Origin: Pseudomonadota bacterium
GTDB lineage: Bacteria > Pseudomonadota > Alphaproteobacteria > Rhizobiales > Phreatobacteraceae
Direction: 5' to 3'
Assembly (NCBI GenBank): GCA_020161695.1
Contig: JAIUOO010000011.1
Coordinates: 62,001 to 126,000, forward strand
DNA: 64,000 bases
The notes beneath the pieces are model-generated. The model was not told the origin of the DNA. It did not search any database and was given only the letters and a program-made list of their open reading frames with translations. This document shows positions 53,692 through 62,600 of this stretch, in pieces (the stretch's first letter is position 1; each line of letters starts with the position of its first letter). The translations under genes and the position numbers were made by a program.

Positions 53692-55170
53692 ATGTACGAA
53701 GACGGTCGCACCAGTCCCATTCCCGCGCGCTCATCCGAGCCGCGATCTGCTCCGTCTGCCTCGCCGAACATCATCGCCGAGGTTGCGCGACGCTGGATGC
53801 TGATCGCGGTCCTCGCGCTGGTCGGGGCCGGCATCGCCTATATGGCGTCTCGAATGATCGCGCCGCGCTTCATGTCGACAGCCCAGATCTTCGTCGATCC
53901 GCGCGGGCTGCAGGTCTTCGACAACGAGCTGACCCCGCGCCAGCAGGACTCCAACACGGCCATCAACTTCGTCGAGAGCCAGGCGCGCATCGTAACCTCG
54001 CAGAGCGTGCTCGCGCGCGTCATCGACGGCGAACGGCTGACCGAGGATCCCGAGTTCAACGGCCAGGGCGGCGCGTCGTGGGCGGCCGCCTTGCTCGGCT
54101 CGCTCGGCATGCGCCGCGGCGGCGAGGAGAGCCTCCAGGCCCGCGAGCGGCTCGCGCTGAACGCGCTCTATGACCGCGTCATCGTCCGCCGGCCGGAGCG
54201 CACCTTCGTCATCGAGGTGACCGTGCGCGCGGGCGACCCCGAGAAGGCTGCGCGCCTCGCCAATGCGGTGGCCCACGCCTATATCGACAGCCAGACCGAA
54301 GCCCGCTCGGAGACGGCCCGCCGCGCGACGCAGGCGCTGACCAACCGCCTCGACGAATTGCGCTCGCGCGTTCGCACCGCGGAGGAGCGCGCAGAGGATT
54401 TCCGCCGCCGCAACGGTCTCGTCGGCACCCGCACACAGCTCGTTTCCGAACAGCAGCTGACGGATGCGAATACCCAGCTTGCGCAGGCTCAGGCGCGCGC
54501 GGGCGAAGCCCTCGCCCGCAACGAGCAGATCCAGCGCGCGCTTCGCTCGAACGGGGCGGCCAGCGCCCTGCCCGAGGCGGTGATCTCGCCGACCATCGCG
54601 GCGCTGCGCGGCCAGCAGGCAGAGGCGCGCCGGCGGCTTGCCGACGCCTCGACCGAATACGGTCCGCGCCACCCGACCGTTCGCAACGCGCAGGCGCAGG
54701 TATCCGACCTCGACCGCGCCATCACCGAGGAACTTGCCCGCATCGCCCAGTCGGCACGCGCCGATCTCGACCGCGCGCGCGCCGCCGAGGCGAGCCAGCG
54801 GCGGGCCGTCGACCAGCTAATCGCGCAGGCCTCCGACGCCGGCCAGGCCTTCGTGCAGCTGCGCGAGCTGCAGCGCGAGGTCGATGTCAACCGCAACCTG
54901 CTGAATGCCTTCCTGGCCCGCTCGCGCGAGACCAGCGAGCTCGAGCGCCTCGACACCAACAATGCCCGGATCATTACGGTGGCCCAGCCGCCGCGCGACC
55001 GCGTGTTCCCGCCGCGCGGCGTGGTTCTGGCAATGGCCGGCTTCGTCGGGGGTGCAGGTCTCGGCGTCGGCATCGCGCTGCTCCTTGCCCTGCTGAAGGC
55101 CGGCTTCGGCATGGCGCCCGCGGGATCGTCCTTCGTGCGGCACCAGCCGCCCGTCGCGCGGCTCGTCTGA
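53692..55170 (+). CDS. Wzz/GumC-type polysaccharide chain-length or export protein
   Basis: 492-residue inner-membrane protein with one helix near residues 35-55 and one near the C-terminus (around 445-470), flanking a long periplasmic part rich in coiled coil (about 200-420, for example ARRATQALTNRLDELRSRV). A Pro-rich PPRDRVFPPRG lies before the second helix, as in polysaccharide co-polymerases. No tyrosine-kinase domain, so any kinase is separate. The ATG at 53692 has GAGGGG upstream. It sets chain length in Wzx/Wzy-type export. Confidence 0.85.
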   Translation: MYEDGRTSPIPARSSEPRSAPSASPNIIAEVARRWMLIAVLALVGAGIAYMASRMIAPRFMSTAQIFVDPRGLQVFDNELTPRQQDSNTAINFVESQARIVTSQSVLARVIDGERLTEDPEFNGQGGASWAAALLGSLGMRRGGEESLQARERLALNALYDRVIVRRPERTFVIEVTVRAGDPEKAARLANAVAHAYIDSQTEARSETARRATQALTNRLDELRSRVRTAEERAEDFRRRNGLVGTRTQLVSEQQLTDANTQLAQAQARAGEALARNEQIQRALRSNGAASALPEAVISPTIAALRGQQAEARRRLADASTEYGPRHPTVRNAQAQVSDLDRAITEELARIAQSARADLDRARAAEASQRRAVDQLIAQASDAGQAFVQLRELQREVDVNRNLLNAFLARSRETSELERLDTNNARIITVAQPPRDRVFPPRGVVLAMAGFVGGAGLGVGIALLLALLKAGFGMAPAGSSFVRHQPPVARLV

Positions 55171-55172
55171 CC

Positions 55173-55979
55173 ATGACCGGAACGCTTGCCATGGCCGATG
55201 CCCTGATAGCCCCGCCGGAGGACGGCAGCGACATGCCGACGGTCACGGTCGGCGGTCTGCCCATTGCCGTGCTCGACCGCGCCGCGACGGCGGACTGGAT
55301 GATCCGCGCAGCGCGCACGCACCCGCGCGGGCAGCGCCCGCTCTATCTGACCTCCGCCAACGGCGAAGTGATCGCCCGTGCCGCAGCCGATCCCGCCTTT
55401 GCCGGGCAGATCCTCTCGGCGGACCAGATCGTGGCCGACGGCCAGCCGCTGGTCGTCGCGTCGCGGCTGCGCTGCCGCACCCCGCTGCCCGGGCGCGTCG
55501 CAACAACCGATCTGTTCCACGATGTCGCGGAGCGCGCCGTCGTCAGCGGCGCGACCTTCTACATGCTCGGCGCGACCAGGGAAGAGAACGCACGGGCGGT
55601 CGCCAATGTCCGCCTCCGCTATCCCGGCCTCGCCATTGCCGGCGCCTGTCACGGATTTCTCAAGGATGCCGCCCTCGACGCGAAGCTCGCAGAGATCGAT
55701 GCCTTGAAGCCGGACATCCTCTGGCTCGCCATGGGCGTGCCGCACGAGCAGAATTTCGTTGCGCGCCACGCGGAGAAACTGCCGAATGTCGGCATGATCA
55801 AGACGTCGGGCGGCCTGTTCAACTTCCTGTCCGGCACCAACAGCCGCGCCCCCGAATGGATGCAGAAGGCATCGCTCGAATGGGTCTATCGGATCTGGCT
55901 CGAGCCGCGCCGCCTGTTCTGGCGCTATGCAGTGACCAACCCGAAAGCGCTCTACCTGATGGCGACACGGTCTGCCTGA
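55173..55979 (+). CDS. WecG/TagA/CpsF-family glycosyltransferase (GT26)
   Basis: 268-residue enzyme transferring an N-acetylhexosamine-type or related sugar to a lipid-linked precursor at the membrane. Family motifs are YLTSANGEVIARA, ILSADQIVADGQPLV, FYMLGATREENA, WLAMGVPHEQNFV and the C-terminal SLEWVYRIWLEPRRLFWRY. It starts 2 bp after the Wzz-like gene. The first 20 residues before VTVGG are poorly conserved, so a start at the later Met codons is possible. Confidence 0.9.
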   Translation: MTGTLAMADALIAPPEDGSDMPTVTVGGLPIAVLDRAATADWMIRAARTHPRGQRPLYLTSANGEVIARAAADPAFAGQILSADQIVADGQPLVVASRLRCRTPLPGRVATTDLFHDVAERAVVSGATFYMLGATREENARAVANVRLRYPGLAIAGACHGFLKDAALDAKLAEIDALKPDILWLAMGVPHEQNFVARHAEKLPNVGMIKTSGGLFNFLSGTNSRAPEWMQKASLEWVYRIWLEPRRLFWRYAVTNPKALYLMATRSA

Positions 55980-55984
55980 GGCAT

Positions 55985-57202
55985 ATGGGTCCGATGGACA
56001 TGCCCCCGCCTCCCACCCGGCCCCGGTTCGCTGTTCCGCCGACCGATATCGTCCGCCCGGCCCCCGTCATGCTGCCAGCCGGCGTCCGGCGCGAGCCGAC
56101 CCGGCCTCTGGCGCATCGCGACGAGGATTTCGACGCGAAGTTCGACGCCGAGACGCTGTTCTACGATGCCTTCCGGGGCGCTGACGGCCGCATCGTGCTG
56201 CTCGGCCCGCCCTTCCTCAACCTCAAGCCGGCGCTCGAAGCCATGGCGATCACGGCGCGCCCGTCAGGCGCCGCCTGCCGCTTCGCGTTGCGCGAATGGG
56301 ACCGCCACGGCCAGGTCCTGGTCGATGCGCCGGACGACACGACCCATCTTTCCGTCGAAACGTCGTTCGGGCGGATCGACATCGCGGTCGGTCCGAGCGA
56401 GGTCGATCTCTTCTTCGGCCGGCGGGTGCTGTTCACGCTGTCGAAGAACAACCGGCTGAACTGGATCCAGGACTGGATCCGCTTCGCCCGCGACGCCCAT
56501 GGCGCGGATGCCGTGCTGTTCTACGACAATGGCTCCACACGCTATTCGACCGAGGAGCTGGCGGAAGCCATCGATGCGGTCGGCGGCATCGCGGTGGCAC
56601 GGGTCGTCTCCTGGCCGTTCAAATACGGTCCGCAGGGCCTCGACGCCTGGCGCTTCTGGGATTCAGACTATTGCCAGCACGGCGCGTGGGAACATGCGCG
56701 CCGCCGCTTCCTCGAGGCGGCCGCCAGTGCCCAGAACGCCGATGTCGACGAGATGGTGGTCTCCGTCGACGGCCGCAGCGTGTTCGAGGCGGCTGAGAAC
56801 GACCGGTTCGGCATCGTTCGCTATCGCGGCCGCTGGGTCGTCGGCATCGGCGAGCCTGCGGAGGCCCCGCCGGACCATGTTCGCCACGCGGATTTCGGCA
56901 CGGTCCAGCGCGCGCAGATGCGCCGCCGCTTCGGCATCCTGCCGCGTGATGCGCTCGCCTGCCCGCCGAAATGGACGCTGGTGCCATCCCGTTGCCCGGA
57001 CAATGCCCAGTGGCGCGTCCATACGGTGGATCGGTGGCCGGCGGCACTGCGCACCAGCGACGCTTTCGGCTATCGCCACTTCCGCGAGATCAACGACAAC
57101 TGGAAATATGCCCGCACGCGCGCCGAGCGCTTCGACCCGGCGGTGCACGAGGCCGACGATCTCCTGAAGGCGCATTTCGCCCGGGTCGACTGGTCAGCCT
57201 GA
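55985..57202 (+). CDS. GT92-like glycosyltransferase family protein
   Basis: 405-residue protein whose middle part has the layout of family-92-type glycosyltransferases: FTLSKNNRLNWIQDWIRFA, then VLFYDNGSTRYSTEEL (the DNGS segment corresponds to DxD-like metal binding) and AWRFWDSDY. The N-terminal 50 residues are Pro-rich and likely flexible. Starts at 55985, 55994 or 56000 are all possible. Assignment is by motif only; acceptor unknown. Last plus-strand gene of the locus. Confidence 0.55.
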   Translation: MGPMDMPPPPTRPRFAVPPTDIVRPAPVMLPAGVRREPTRPLAHRDEDFDAKFDAETLFYDAFRGADGRIVLLGPPFLNLKPALEAMAITARPSGAACRFALREWDRHGQVLVDAPDDTTHLSVETSFGRIDIAVGPSEVDLFFGRRVLFTLSKNNRLNWIQDWIRFARDAHGADAVLFYDNGSTRYSTEELAEAIDAVGGIAVARVVSWPFKYGPQGLDAWRFWDSDYCQHGAWEHARRRFLEAAASAQNADVDEMVVSVDGRSVFEAAENDRFGIVRYRGRWVVGIGEPAEAPPDHVRHADFGTVQRAQMRRRFGILPRDALACPPKWTLVPSRCPDNAQWRVHTVDRWPAALRTSDAFGYRHFREINDNWKYARTRAERFDPAVHEADDLLKAHFARVDWSA

Positions 57203-57214
57203 GCAATGCGGAAC

Positions 57215-57233
57215 GGCGCTGCTCCGCAGCGCC
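57215..57233. other. Hairpin between convergent GT92-like and flippase genes
   Basis: GGCGCTGC, loop TCC, GCAGCGCC, perfect 8-bp stem in a 51-bp gap. No T run on either side, so it is at most a weak terminator. Confidence 0.4.
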
Positions 57234-57253
57234 ACCGTCAACCGCAAAAACAA

Positions 57254-58681
57254 TCAGGGCGGGCCGGCGCTCCAGCCCATGCGGCGCATCAGGATGCCGC
57301 GTATGCCGACAATATCGAGCGCGAAGGTCGCGGTGCCGTAGACCAGCACGCCGACGCCGACCGACACGGCCAGGCCGACAAAACTGCCGGTCGGGTCGCT
57401 CCATTCGACCAGCGCCGTCGGCACAGCCATGACGAGGACGGCGGCGGCCACCTTCAGCGCCGGGCGCCAGAATAGCGGCAGCGGATGGGCCCGCTGGGAC
57501 AGCATGTAACCGGCGACGACGCCCGCGAACTCCGCGATGACCAGCGACCACGCGGCGCCCTTGAGCCCGAAGGGCCGCACCAGCAGTGCCATGGCCACGA
57601 CGTTGACGACAAGGATCACCGTGCCGTGCGCCACCATCAGCGATGGCTTCTTGGCGAGATGGAAGCTGACCTGCACGAATTGCTGCGAAATGGTCTGAAA
57701 CAGCCAGGCGAAGACCAGGATCGGGATGAGAACGGCCGCCGTGTCGCGGAATTCCGGACCAAGGATCAGCGCCGCGAAATGCGGGGCGACGATGGCGAGC
57801 CCGACAACCGCGGGCATGACGACAGCGAGCAGCAATTCGCCGCTGCGGGTGAGGTGCTCGTCGGCCGCCGCCGCACCCTCCTCGGCGAGCGAGCGGATGG
57901 CGAGCGGCACGACGGCGGAAGCCACCGACAGGGCCGGAAACAGGATGATCTGACGGACAAGGTCGGCCGCCGCGCCGTAAATGCCGGCCGCCGCATCGCC
58001 GAGCAGCCATGCGACCAGCAGCCGGTCGAGCGCCGCGTGAAGCGCGAAGACGCCGCCCGACATGGCCATGGGAATGCCGAAGCCGAGCATGATGTTGAAG
58101 GTCGCCCGGTCGAAGGGTTTCCGCGGCCCCTTCCAGACTGCCGGCGAAAACAGGAGAGCCGAGACGACATAGCCGGCGACCACGCCGGCGACGAGGCCGA
58201 GCCCGCCGAAGCCGGCCTGCACCAGCGCGTAGGAGACGGCGATGGCCGAAAAGGCGCGGACCACGGTCGCGCGCATATAGGCGGTGGCGTCGAGCCGCGC
58301 GCGCAGGATCTCCTGACCCAGTTCGAACAGGCCCAGAGCCGCTGCCAGCACGACGGCGGCGAGCCCCCGGTCGAAGGAAATGCCAAGCGCCAGCGTTGTG
58401 ACGGCCAGCACCACGGGCATGGTCAGGACGGATGCGAGATAGGCCGCAAGCGCGGTCAGCCGGATATCGGCGGCCTCGCCCTCGGACTCGAATCGCAGGA
58501 CGGAAAGCCGCACCCAGGTGAACAGCAGCGCCGAGACGACGCCCGCAATACTGAGGGCAATGACGTAGAAGCCATATTCCGCCGGCGTCAGCAGGCGGGT
58601 GAACAGGATGACCGACAGGAAGCCCAGCGCGGCGGACGTGCCATGCGCGACCATGTAGGTGGAGGTCTGTCGAATGAGCAT
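57254..58681 (-). CDS. Oligosaccharide flippase (Wzx/MATE-like polysaccharide transporter)
   Basis: 475-residue inner-membrane protein with about 12 hydrophobic helices of the PST/MOP superfamily. The N-terminal YMVAHGTSAALGFLSVILFTRLLTPAEYG is characteristic, with LFPALSVASAVVPLAIRSLAEEG in the middle. It moves the lipid-linked repeat unit to the periplasmic face. The ATG overlaps the stop of the GH10 gene by 1 bp, so expression is coupled to it. Confidence 0.88.
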   Translation of the reverse strand: MLIRQTSTYMVAHGTSAALGFLSVILFTRLLTPAEYGFYVIALSIAGVVSALLFTWVRLSVLRFESEGEAADIRLTALAAYLASVLTMPVVLAVTTLALGISFDRGLAAVVLAAALGLFELGQEILRARLDATAYMRATVVRAFSAIAVSYALVQAGFGGLGLVAGVVAGYVVSALLFSPAVWKGPRKPFDRATFNIMLGFGIPMAMSGGVFALHAALDRLLVAWLLGDAAAGIYGAAADLVRQIILFPALSVASAVVPLAIRSLAEEGAAAADEHLTRSGELLLAVVMPAVVGLAIVAPHFAALILGPEFRDTAAVLIPILVFAWLFQTISQQFVQVSFHLAKKPSLMVAHGTVILVVNVVAMALLVRPFGLKGAAWSLVIAEFAGVVAGYMLSQRAHPLPLFWRPALKVAAAVLVMAVPTALVEWSDPTGSFVGLAVSVGVGVLVYGTATFALDIVGIRGILMRRMGWSAGPP

Positions 58682-59784
58682 CAGCGACCGCCCCTGGCGA
58701 AATGCTCGATCACCTGCATCAGGGGTTTCGGGCGGTAGTTCTCGTCGAGCGGCAGCGGCCGGTTCCTGAAGCCGTCCGTGCGCTTGAAGTAGATCGGAAC
58801 CCAGGTGTGCCGGTCGGTGATGCCCCAGGTGAGGATGGCGGTCGGCCGCTTCACCGAAGCGATGGCATCGAGGAAGTCATAGGCCCGCGAGGCGACGAGG
58901 ATGTCGCGAACTTCCGGCGGGCCGGGCAGCTTGTCGTCGATGACGTCGAGTTCGGTGACCAGCACGTCGAGCCCCATGGCCCTGCACTCGGTGACGAAGG
59001 CCGAGACGCCCTCCTTGTCGATGGCGAGATCACCGCGCAGATGGCCCTGCAGGCCGATGGCATGCAGCGGCACGTTGCGTAGCTTCAGGTCGCGGATCAG
59101 GCGCAGGAAGGCCTCGCGCTTGCGCCGGAAGCGCGGCCCGACGAACTCGATATCGTATTCGTTCATGACCAGCTGAGCGCCGGGATCGACACGCGCCGCC
59201 GTCCGCAGCGCCATCGCGATATGCGCCTCGCCGAGGCGCTGCTGCCAGATGGACGGGCGGATGTCCGAGCGGCTGGCGGGATCGTCGGGAATCGGCTCGT
59301 TGACGATGTCCCAGCTCCTGATGCGGCCCTTGTAGCGGGTCATGACCCGCTCGATATGGCCGGTCAGCTCGCGCTCCGCCTCGGCGGCAGAGCCGATGGT
59401 CTTGGTCCAGTTGGGCATGGCACCGTACCAGACGAGCGTGTGGCCGCGCAGTTCCATGCCGTTGCGGGTGGCAAAGTCGATCTGCCGGTCAGGCCCGTCA
59501 AAGACGAACTGCTCACGCGTCGGGCGGATGTCGAACCATTTGAGCCCGCCCTCCCCGACGATCTGCCGGCAATGCCGGGCGAGCGCCGCGCGATAATCCG
59601 GTTCGTTCGCCAGCGGATCATCGCGAACGGCCGCACCAAACGGCACGGCCCAGTCGGCGGATAACGGGCGCGGCTGCGCTTCGGCGCTGGACAGGAGCAT
59701 TGTGCCAAGCGGAGACGCAGCGCCGCCGGCAAGGCCGATGGCGGAGGTCAGGGCAGCAGCAAGCGTTTCGCGACGGGACGGCAT
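58681..59784 (-). CDS. GH10 glycoside hydrolase (endo-1,4-beta-xylanase-like)
   Basis: 367-residue exported glycosidase. A twin-arginine-like signal (PSRRETLAA, then an Ala/Gly/Leu-rich stretch, cleavage near AEA-Q) precedes the GH10 barrel. Acid/base Glu163 lies in WDIVNEP and nucleophile Glu278 in LVTELDV; HTLVWYG and GLQGHL are also conserved. The ATG at 59782-59784 has GAGGTG upstream. Coupled to the flippase gene, so it more likely trims or releases the cell's own polysaccharide than digests plant xylan. Confidence 0.9.
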   Translation of the reverse strand: MPSRRETLAAALTSAIGLAGGAASPLGTMLLSSAEAQPRPLSADWAVPFGAAVRDDPLANEPDYRAALARHCRQIVGEGGLKWFDIRPTREQFVFDGPDRQIDFATRNGMELRGHTLVWYGAMPNWTKTIGSAAEAERELTGHIERVMTRYKGRIRSWDIVNEPIPDDPASRSDIRPSIWQQRLGEAHIAMALRTAARVDPGAQLVMNEYDIEFVGPRFRRKREAFLRLIRDLKLRNVPLHAIGLQGHLRGDLAIDKEGVSAFVTECRAMGLDVLVTELDVIDDKLPGPPEVRDILVASRAYDFLDAIASVKRPTAILTWGITDRHTWVPIYFKRTDGFRNRPLPLDENYRPKPLMQVIEHFARGGR

Positions 59785-59963
59785 GGGCACCTCGCCCTCG
59801 ATGTCGCAAGAGCTATACCGCGATGCGGGAGGCGCAAAGAGGGCGGAACGCCGCGCGCGCAATCTGCACCGCGCCATATCGACGGATCGCGGCCGATCGC
59901 ATTACAAGTGCATGACATGCCGGCAGGATCGGCAATGGCATCGGATTCTCGAGAGGACGGCAG

Positions 59964-60938
59964 ATGGTGAAGGCGATCCGCATCCACAAACCGGGCGGAC
60001 CGGAGGCGATGGTCTACGAGGACGTGTCGCTGAAGCCGCCGGGTCCGGGCGAGGCCTATATCCGCCAGACCGCGATCGGCGTGAACTTCATCGACATCTA
60101 CCAGCGCACCGGCGTCTATGCGATGCCCTCGCTGCCGCACGGCATCGGCATGGAAGCCGCCGGAATCGTCGAGGCGATCGGCGAAGGCGTGACGGAAGTC
60201 GCCTATGGCGACCGCGTCGCCTATGCGGGCGGCCCGCCCGGCGCCTATGCCGAGAAGCGCCTGATCCCGGCCGCGTCTCTGGTGAAGCTGCCGAAGGCCA
60301 TAGACGACAAGACGGCTGCCGCCATCATGCTGCAGGGCATGACGGCGCGCTATCTCCTGAAGGAGACCTATCAGGTCAAGAAGGGCGATTTCGTTCTCGT
60401 ACAGGCGGCTGCCGGCGGCATGGGCCTGTGGCTCTGCCAATGGGCGAAGGCGCTGGGCGCAACCGTCATCGGTACGACCTCCACCGAGGAAAAGGCGGCG
60501 CTCGCCAAGAAGAACGGCTGCAAGTTCCCGATCGTCTACACCAAGGAGGACTTCGTCGCCCGCGTGAAGGAAATCACCGGCGGCAGGGGCGTGCAGGTCG
60601 TCTATGACGGCGTCGGCAAGGACACGTTCCTGAAGTCGTTCGACTGCCTCGCGATCCGCGGCCATCTGGTGCTCTACGGCGCGGCCTCGGGCCCGCCCGA
60701 TCCGATCTCTCCCCTGATGCTCGGGGCGAAATCGGCCTCGCTGACGCGGCCGACGCTGTTCCAGTATGTCGCGACGCGCAAGGAACTGCTGGCCAATGCC
60801 AAGGACGTTTTCGCGGTGGTTCAGGACGGCACGGTGAAGGTGCAGAAACCCGCCGAATACGCCCTCAAGGACGTGGCGAAGGCCCACAAGGACCTGACCG
60901 GCCGCAAGACGACGGGATCGATGATCCTCATCCCCTGA
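59964..60938 (+). CDS. Zinc-independent NADPH:quinone oxidoreductase
   Basis: 324-residue medium-chain dehydrogenase/reductase of the quinone oxidoreductase (Qor) type. N-terminal GroES-like domain with GVNFIDIYQRTGVY, HGIGMEAAGIVEAIGEGV, then Rossmann motif AAAGGMGLWLCQWAKALG and VVYDGVGKDTF. Cys ligands for catalytic zinc are absent. GAGAGGACGGCAG precedes the ATG. A single gene, ended by a strong terminator. Confidence 0.92.
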   Translation: MVKAIRIHKPGGPEAMVYEDVSLKPPGPGEAYIRQTAIGVNFIDIYQRTGVYAMPSLPHGIGMEAAGIVEAIGEGVTEVAYGDRVAYAGGPPGAYAEKRLIPAASLVKLPKAIDDKTAAAIMLQGMTARYLLKETYQVKKGDFVLVQAAAGGMGLWLCQWAKALGATVIGTTSTEEKAALAKKNGCKFPIVYTKEDFVARVKEITGGRGVQVVYDGVGKDTFLKSFDCLAIRGHLVLYGAASGPPDPISPLMLGAKSASLTRPTLFQYVATRKELLANAKDVFAVVQDGTVKVQKPAEYALKDVAKAHKDLTGRKTTGSMILIP

Positions 60939-60962
60939 CGGGATCGATAGCCTCGCATAAGC

Positions 60963-60992
60963 AAATGCCCGGCCTCGCAGCCGGGCATTTTT
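60963..60992. terminator. Rho-independent terminator between convergent qor-like and TMEM43 genes
   Basis: Stem AAATGCCCGGC (60963-60973) with GCCGGGCATTT (60980-60990), loop CTCGCA, T run to 60992 for the plus strand. The mirror gives a shorter T run for the convergent gene. Confidence 0.85.
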
Positions 60993-61014
60993 GTCTGCGT
61001 TCGGCGGGTAGCGT

Positions 61015-62505
61015 TCAGCCGCCCTGCCCCGGCCTCAGTCCCGGCGGCACGTTGAGGAATCCGCCGCTCTGCGGCGCGGGCTGCTGCGGCGGATAGGCCG
61101 GCTGGCCGTAGCCGCCCTGCGGGTATCCCTGCTGAGGCTGCGGCGGGTAGGCGTTCGGATCGTAGGCGGGCTGTGCCGCATAGCCCGGCCGGGGTGGCGC
61201 TCCCTGCGGATAGCCGCCATGCCCCGCAAAAGCCGGCTGGTAGCCCATCGGCTGGCCGCCACTCATCGCGCCACCGGCCGGAGGCGCAACCGCCTTCGCT
61301 GCACGGCGGCGCTCGCCGAGCATCCTGAAGCCATAGGCGCCGGCGAAGCCAGCGACGATCAATGCGATCGACATGACCGGACGATGCCAGAACCAGGCAA
61401 TCGCGATGGTCGGCAGGAACACCACGAGGGCCAGCGCGACCGAGACGAGCCCGGCGCCGGCAGCCATGGCGCTGCCGAAGATCGGGATGACGTCCGCCAG
61501 CACCACGAAGGGCCGCAGGATCAGGAAGAAGCCGAGCCAGACGGAAAACAGCATCACGCCGCGCAGTACCCAGGTGATGATGCGGTTGGTCTCGTGGGCG
61601 CCCTGATAGAGTTCCTGCGCCGTCCGCGCGCCCATGGCCCCGAGGAAGACCTCGCGGCCGTTCGAGGCCGTATACGGGCCGAAGCCCTCGCCGTTCTGGC
61701 GCGCGACGATGCTTGCCAGCCCCTCCGGCAGGATCGAATAGGAAATGCGGAGATCGCCGATCTGCGGATTGCCGGTGTCCGAGCCGACATAGACGCCGCC
61801 GTCATTGAGCTGGGCCCGATTGCCGAAGCGGCTCTGGAACGGGGCGAGTTGCGCCTGCGTGACATCGAGCCGGCGTTCCGCGGACGATCCGTACAGACCG
61901 ATGACGCGGGAATCGGCGCGGAAGCCGCCGAGCATGGCGCCGCTCGCCGTCTCGGTCCGGCCAGTGATCGGCATGGCCGGGTTCTGGTGAGCGTCACGCT
62001 GGCGGAAATTCTGCGAGGAGATCGGCCTGTCGGACCAGACGCGCTCATAAGTGTAGGTCGTGGTGCGCGTCTGCGAGCCACCTGCATTCGAGCGGTTCTC
62101 GGTGCGGCGCTCTTCCTTCCACTGGTACATCTCGACCTTGCGGACGAGGCGCACCGCCTGCGAGCGGATCTGGAACTCGCTGTCGGCAAGCGGGCCGCCG
62201 CTGAGATTGCCACTGGTGTGGACGAGCTTGCCCTCATTCGCGGCGTCGACCCGTGCTGCCGGGACGGAGATGGTGACGCCAGCGCCCTCGTTCAGCGCGC
62301 GGGTCGTGCCGATGGCGCGCCCCTCGTTCCAGAAGATGCCCCAGATCGTCGCGGCGATCAGGCCGAAGCCGATCAGGATCCCGACCAGCGACTGCCACAG
62401 CCGCTCCAGGAAGCCGACATGTTCGGTGGTCGAATCGCCGTCAGTGAAGGTCTCGCCCTCCGTCGACGGACCGGAATTCCAGCCGCCATCAGAATCCGTG
62501 CTCAT
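61015..62505 (-). CDS. TMEM43 family membrane protein
   Basis: 496-residue protein with a hydrophobic helix near residue 40-60, a large extracytoplasmic domain of about 230 residues (with GEGFGPYTASNGREVFLGAMG), three or more helices at about 310-385, and a 110-residue tail rich in Pro, Gly, Tyr and Gln (repeats like YPQGG and QPAYPPQ), likely disordered. It matches the architecture of the TMEM43/LUMA family. Function in bacteria unknown. The tail is prone to aggregation or protein contacts. Confidence 0.8.
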   Translation of the reverse strand: MSTDSDGGWNSGPSTEGETFTDGDSTTEHVGFLERLWQSLVGILIGFGLIAATIWGIFWNEGRAIGTTRALNEGAGVTISVPAARVDAANEGKLVHTSGNLSGGPLADSEFQIRSQAVRLVRKVEMYQWKEERRTENRSNAGGSQTRTTTYTYERVWSDRPISSQNFRQRDAHQNPAMPITGRTETASGAMLGGFRADSRVIGLYGSSAERRLDVTQAQLAPFQSRFGNRAQLNDGGVYVGSDTGNPQIGDLRISYSILPEGLASIVARQNGEGFGPYTASNGREVFLGAMGARTAQELYQGAHETNRIITWVLRGVMLFSVWLGFFLILRPFVVLADVIPIFGSAMAAGAGLVSVALALVVFLPTIAIAWFWHRPVMSIALIVAGFAGAYGFRMLGERRRAAKAVAPPAGGAMSGGQPMGYQPAFAGHGGYPQGAPPRPGYAAQPAYDPNAYPPQPQQGYPQGGYGQPAYPPQQPAPQSGGFLNVPPGLRPGQGG

Positions 62506-62600
62506 GCGGAATCCCCCTATCTCCCCCGCATACCGCCACCGTCATGTTTCAACCGGACCGCGCGGGCCTGGTAGAACATTTCAATAGCTCATGGAGCATT

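Noticed and set aside
57485..58738. Open frame of 417 codons on the plus strand opposite the flippase
   Set aside because: Hydrophilic Arg/Asp-rich mirror of a membrane protein gene; no motif or start signal.
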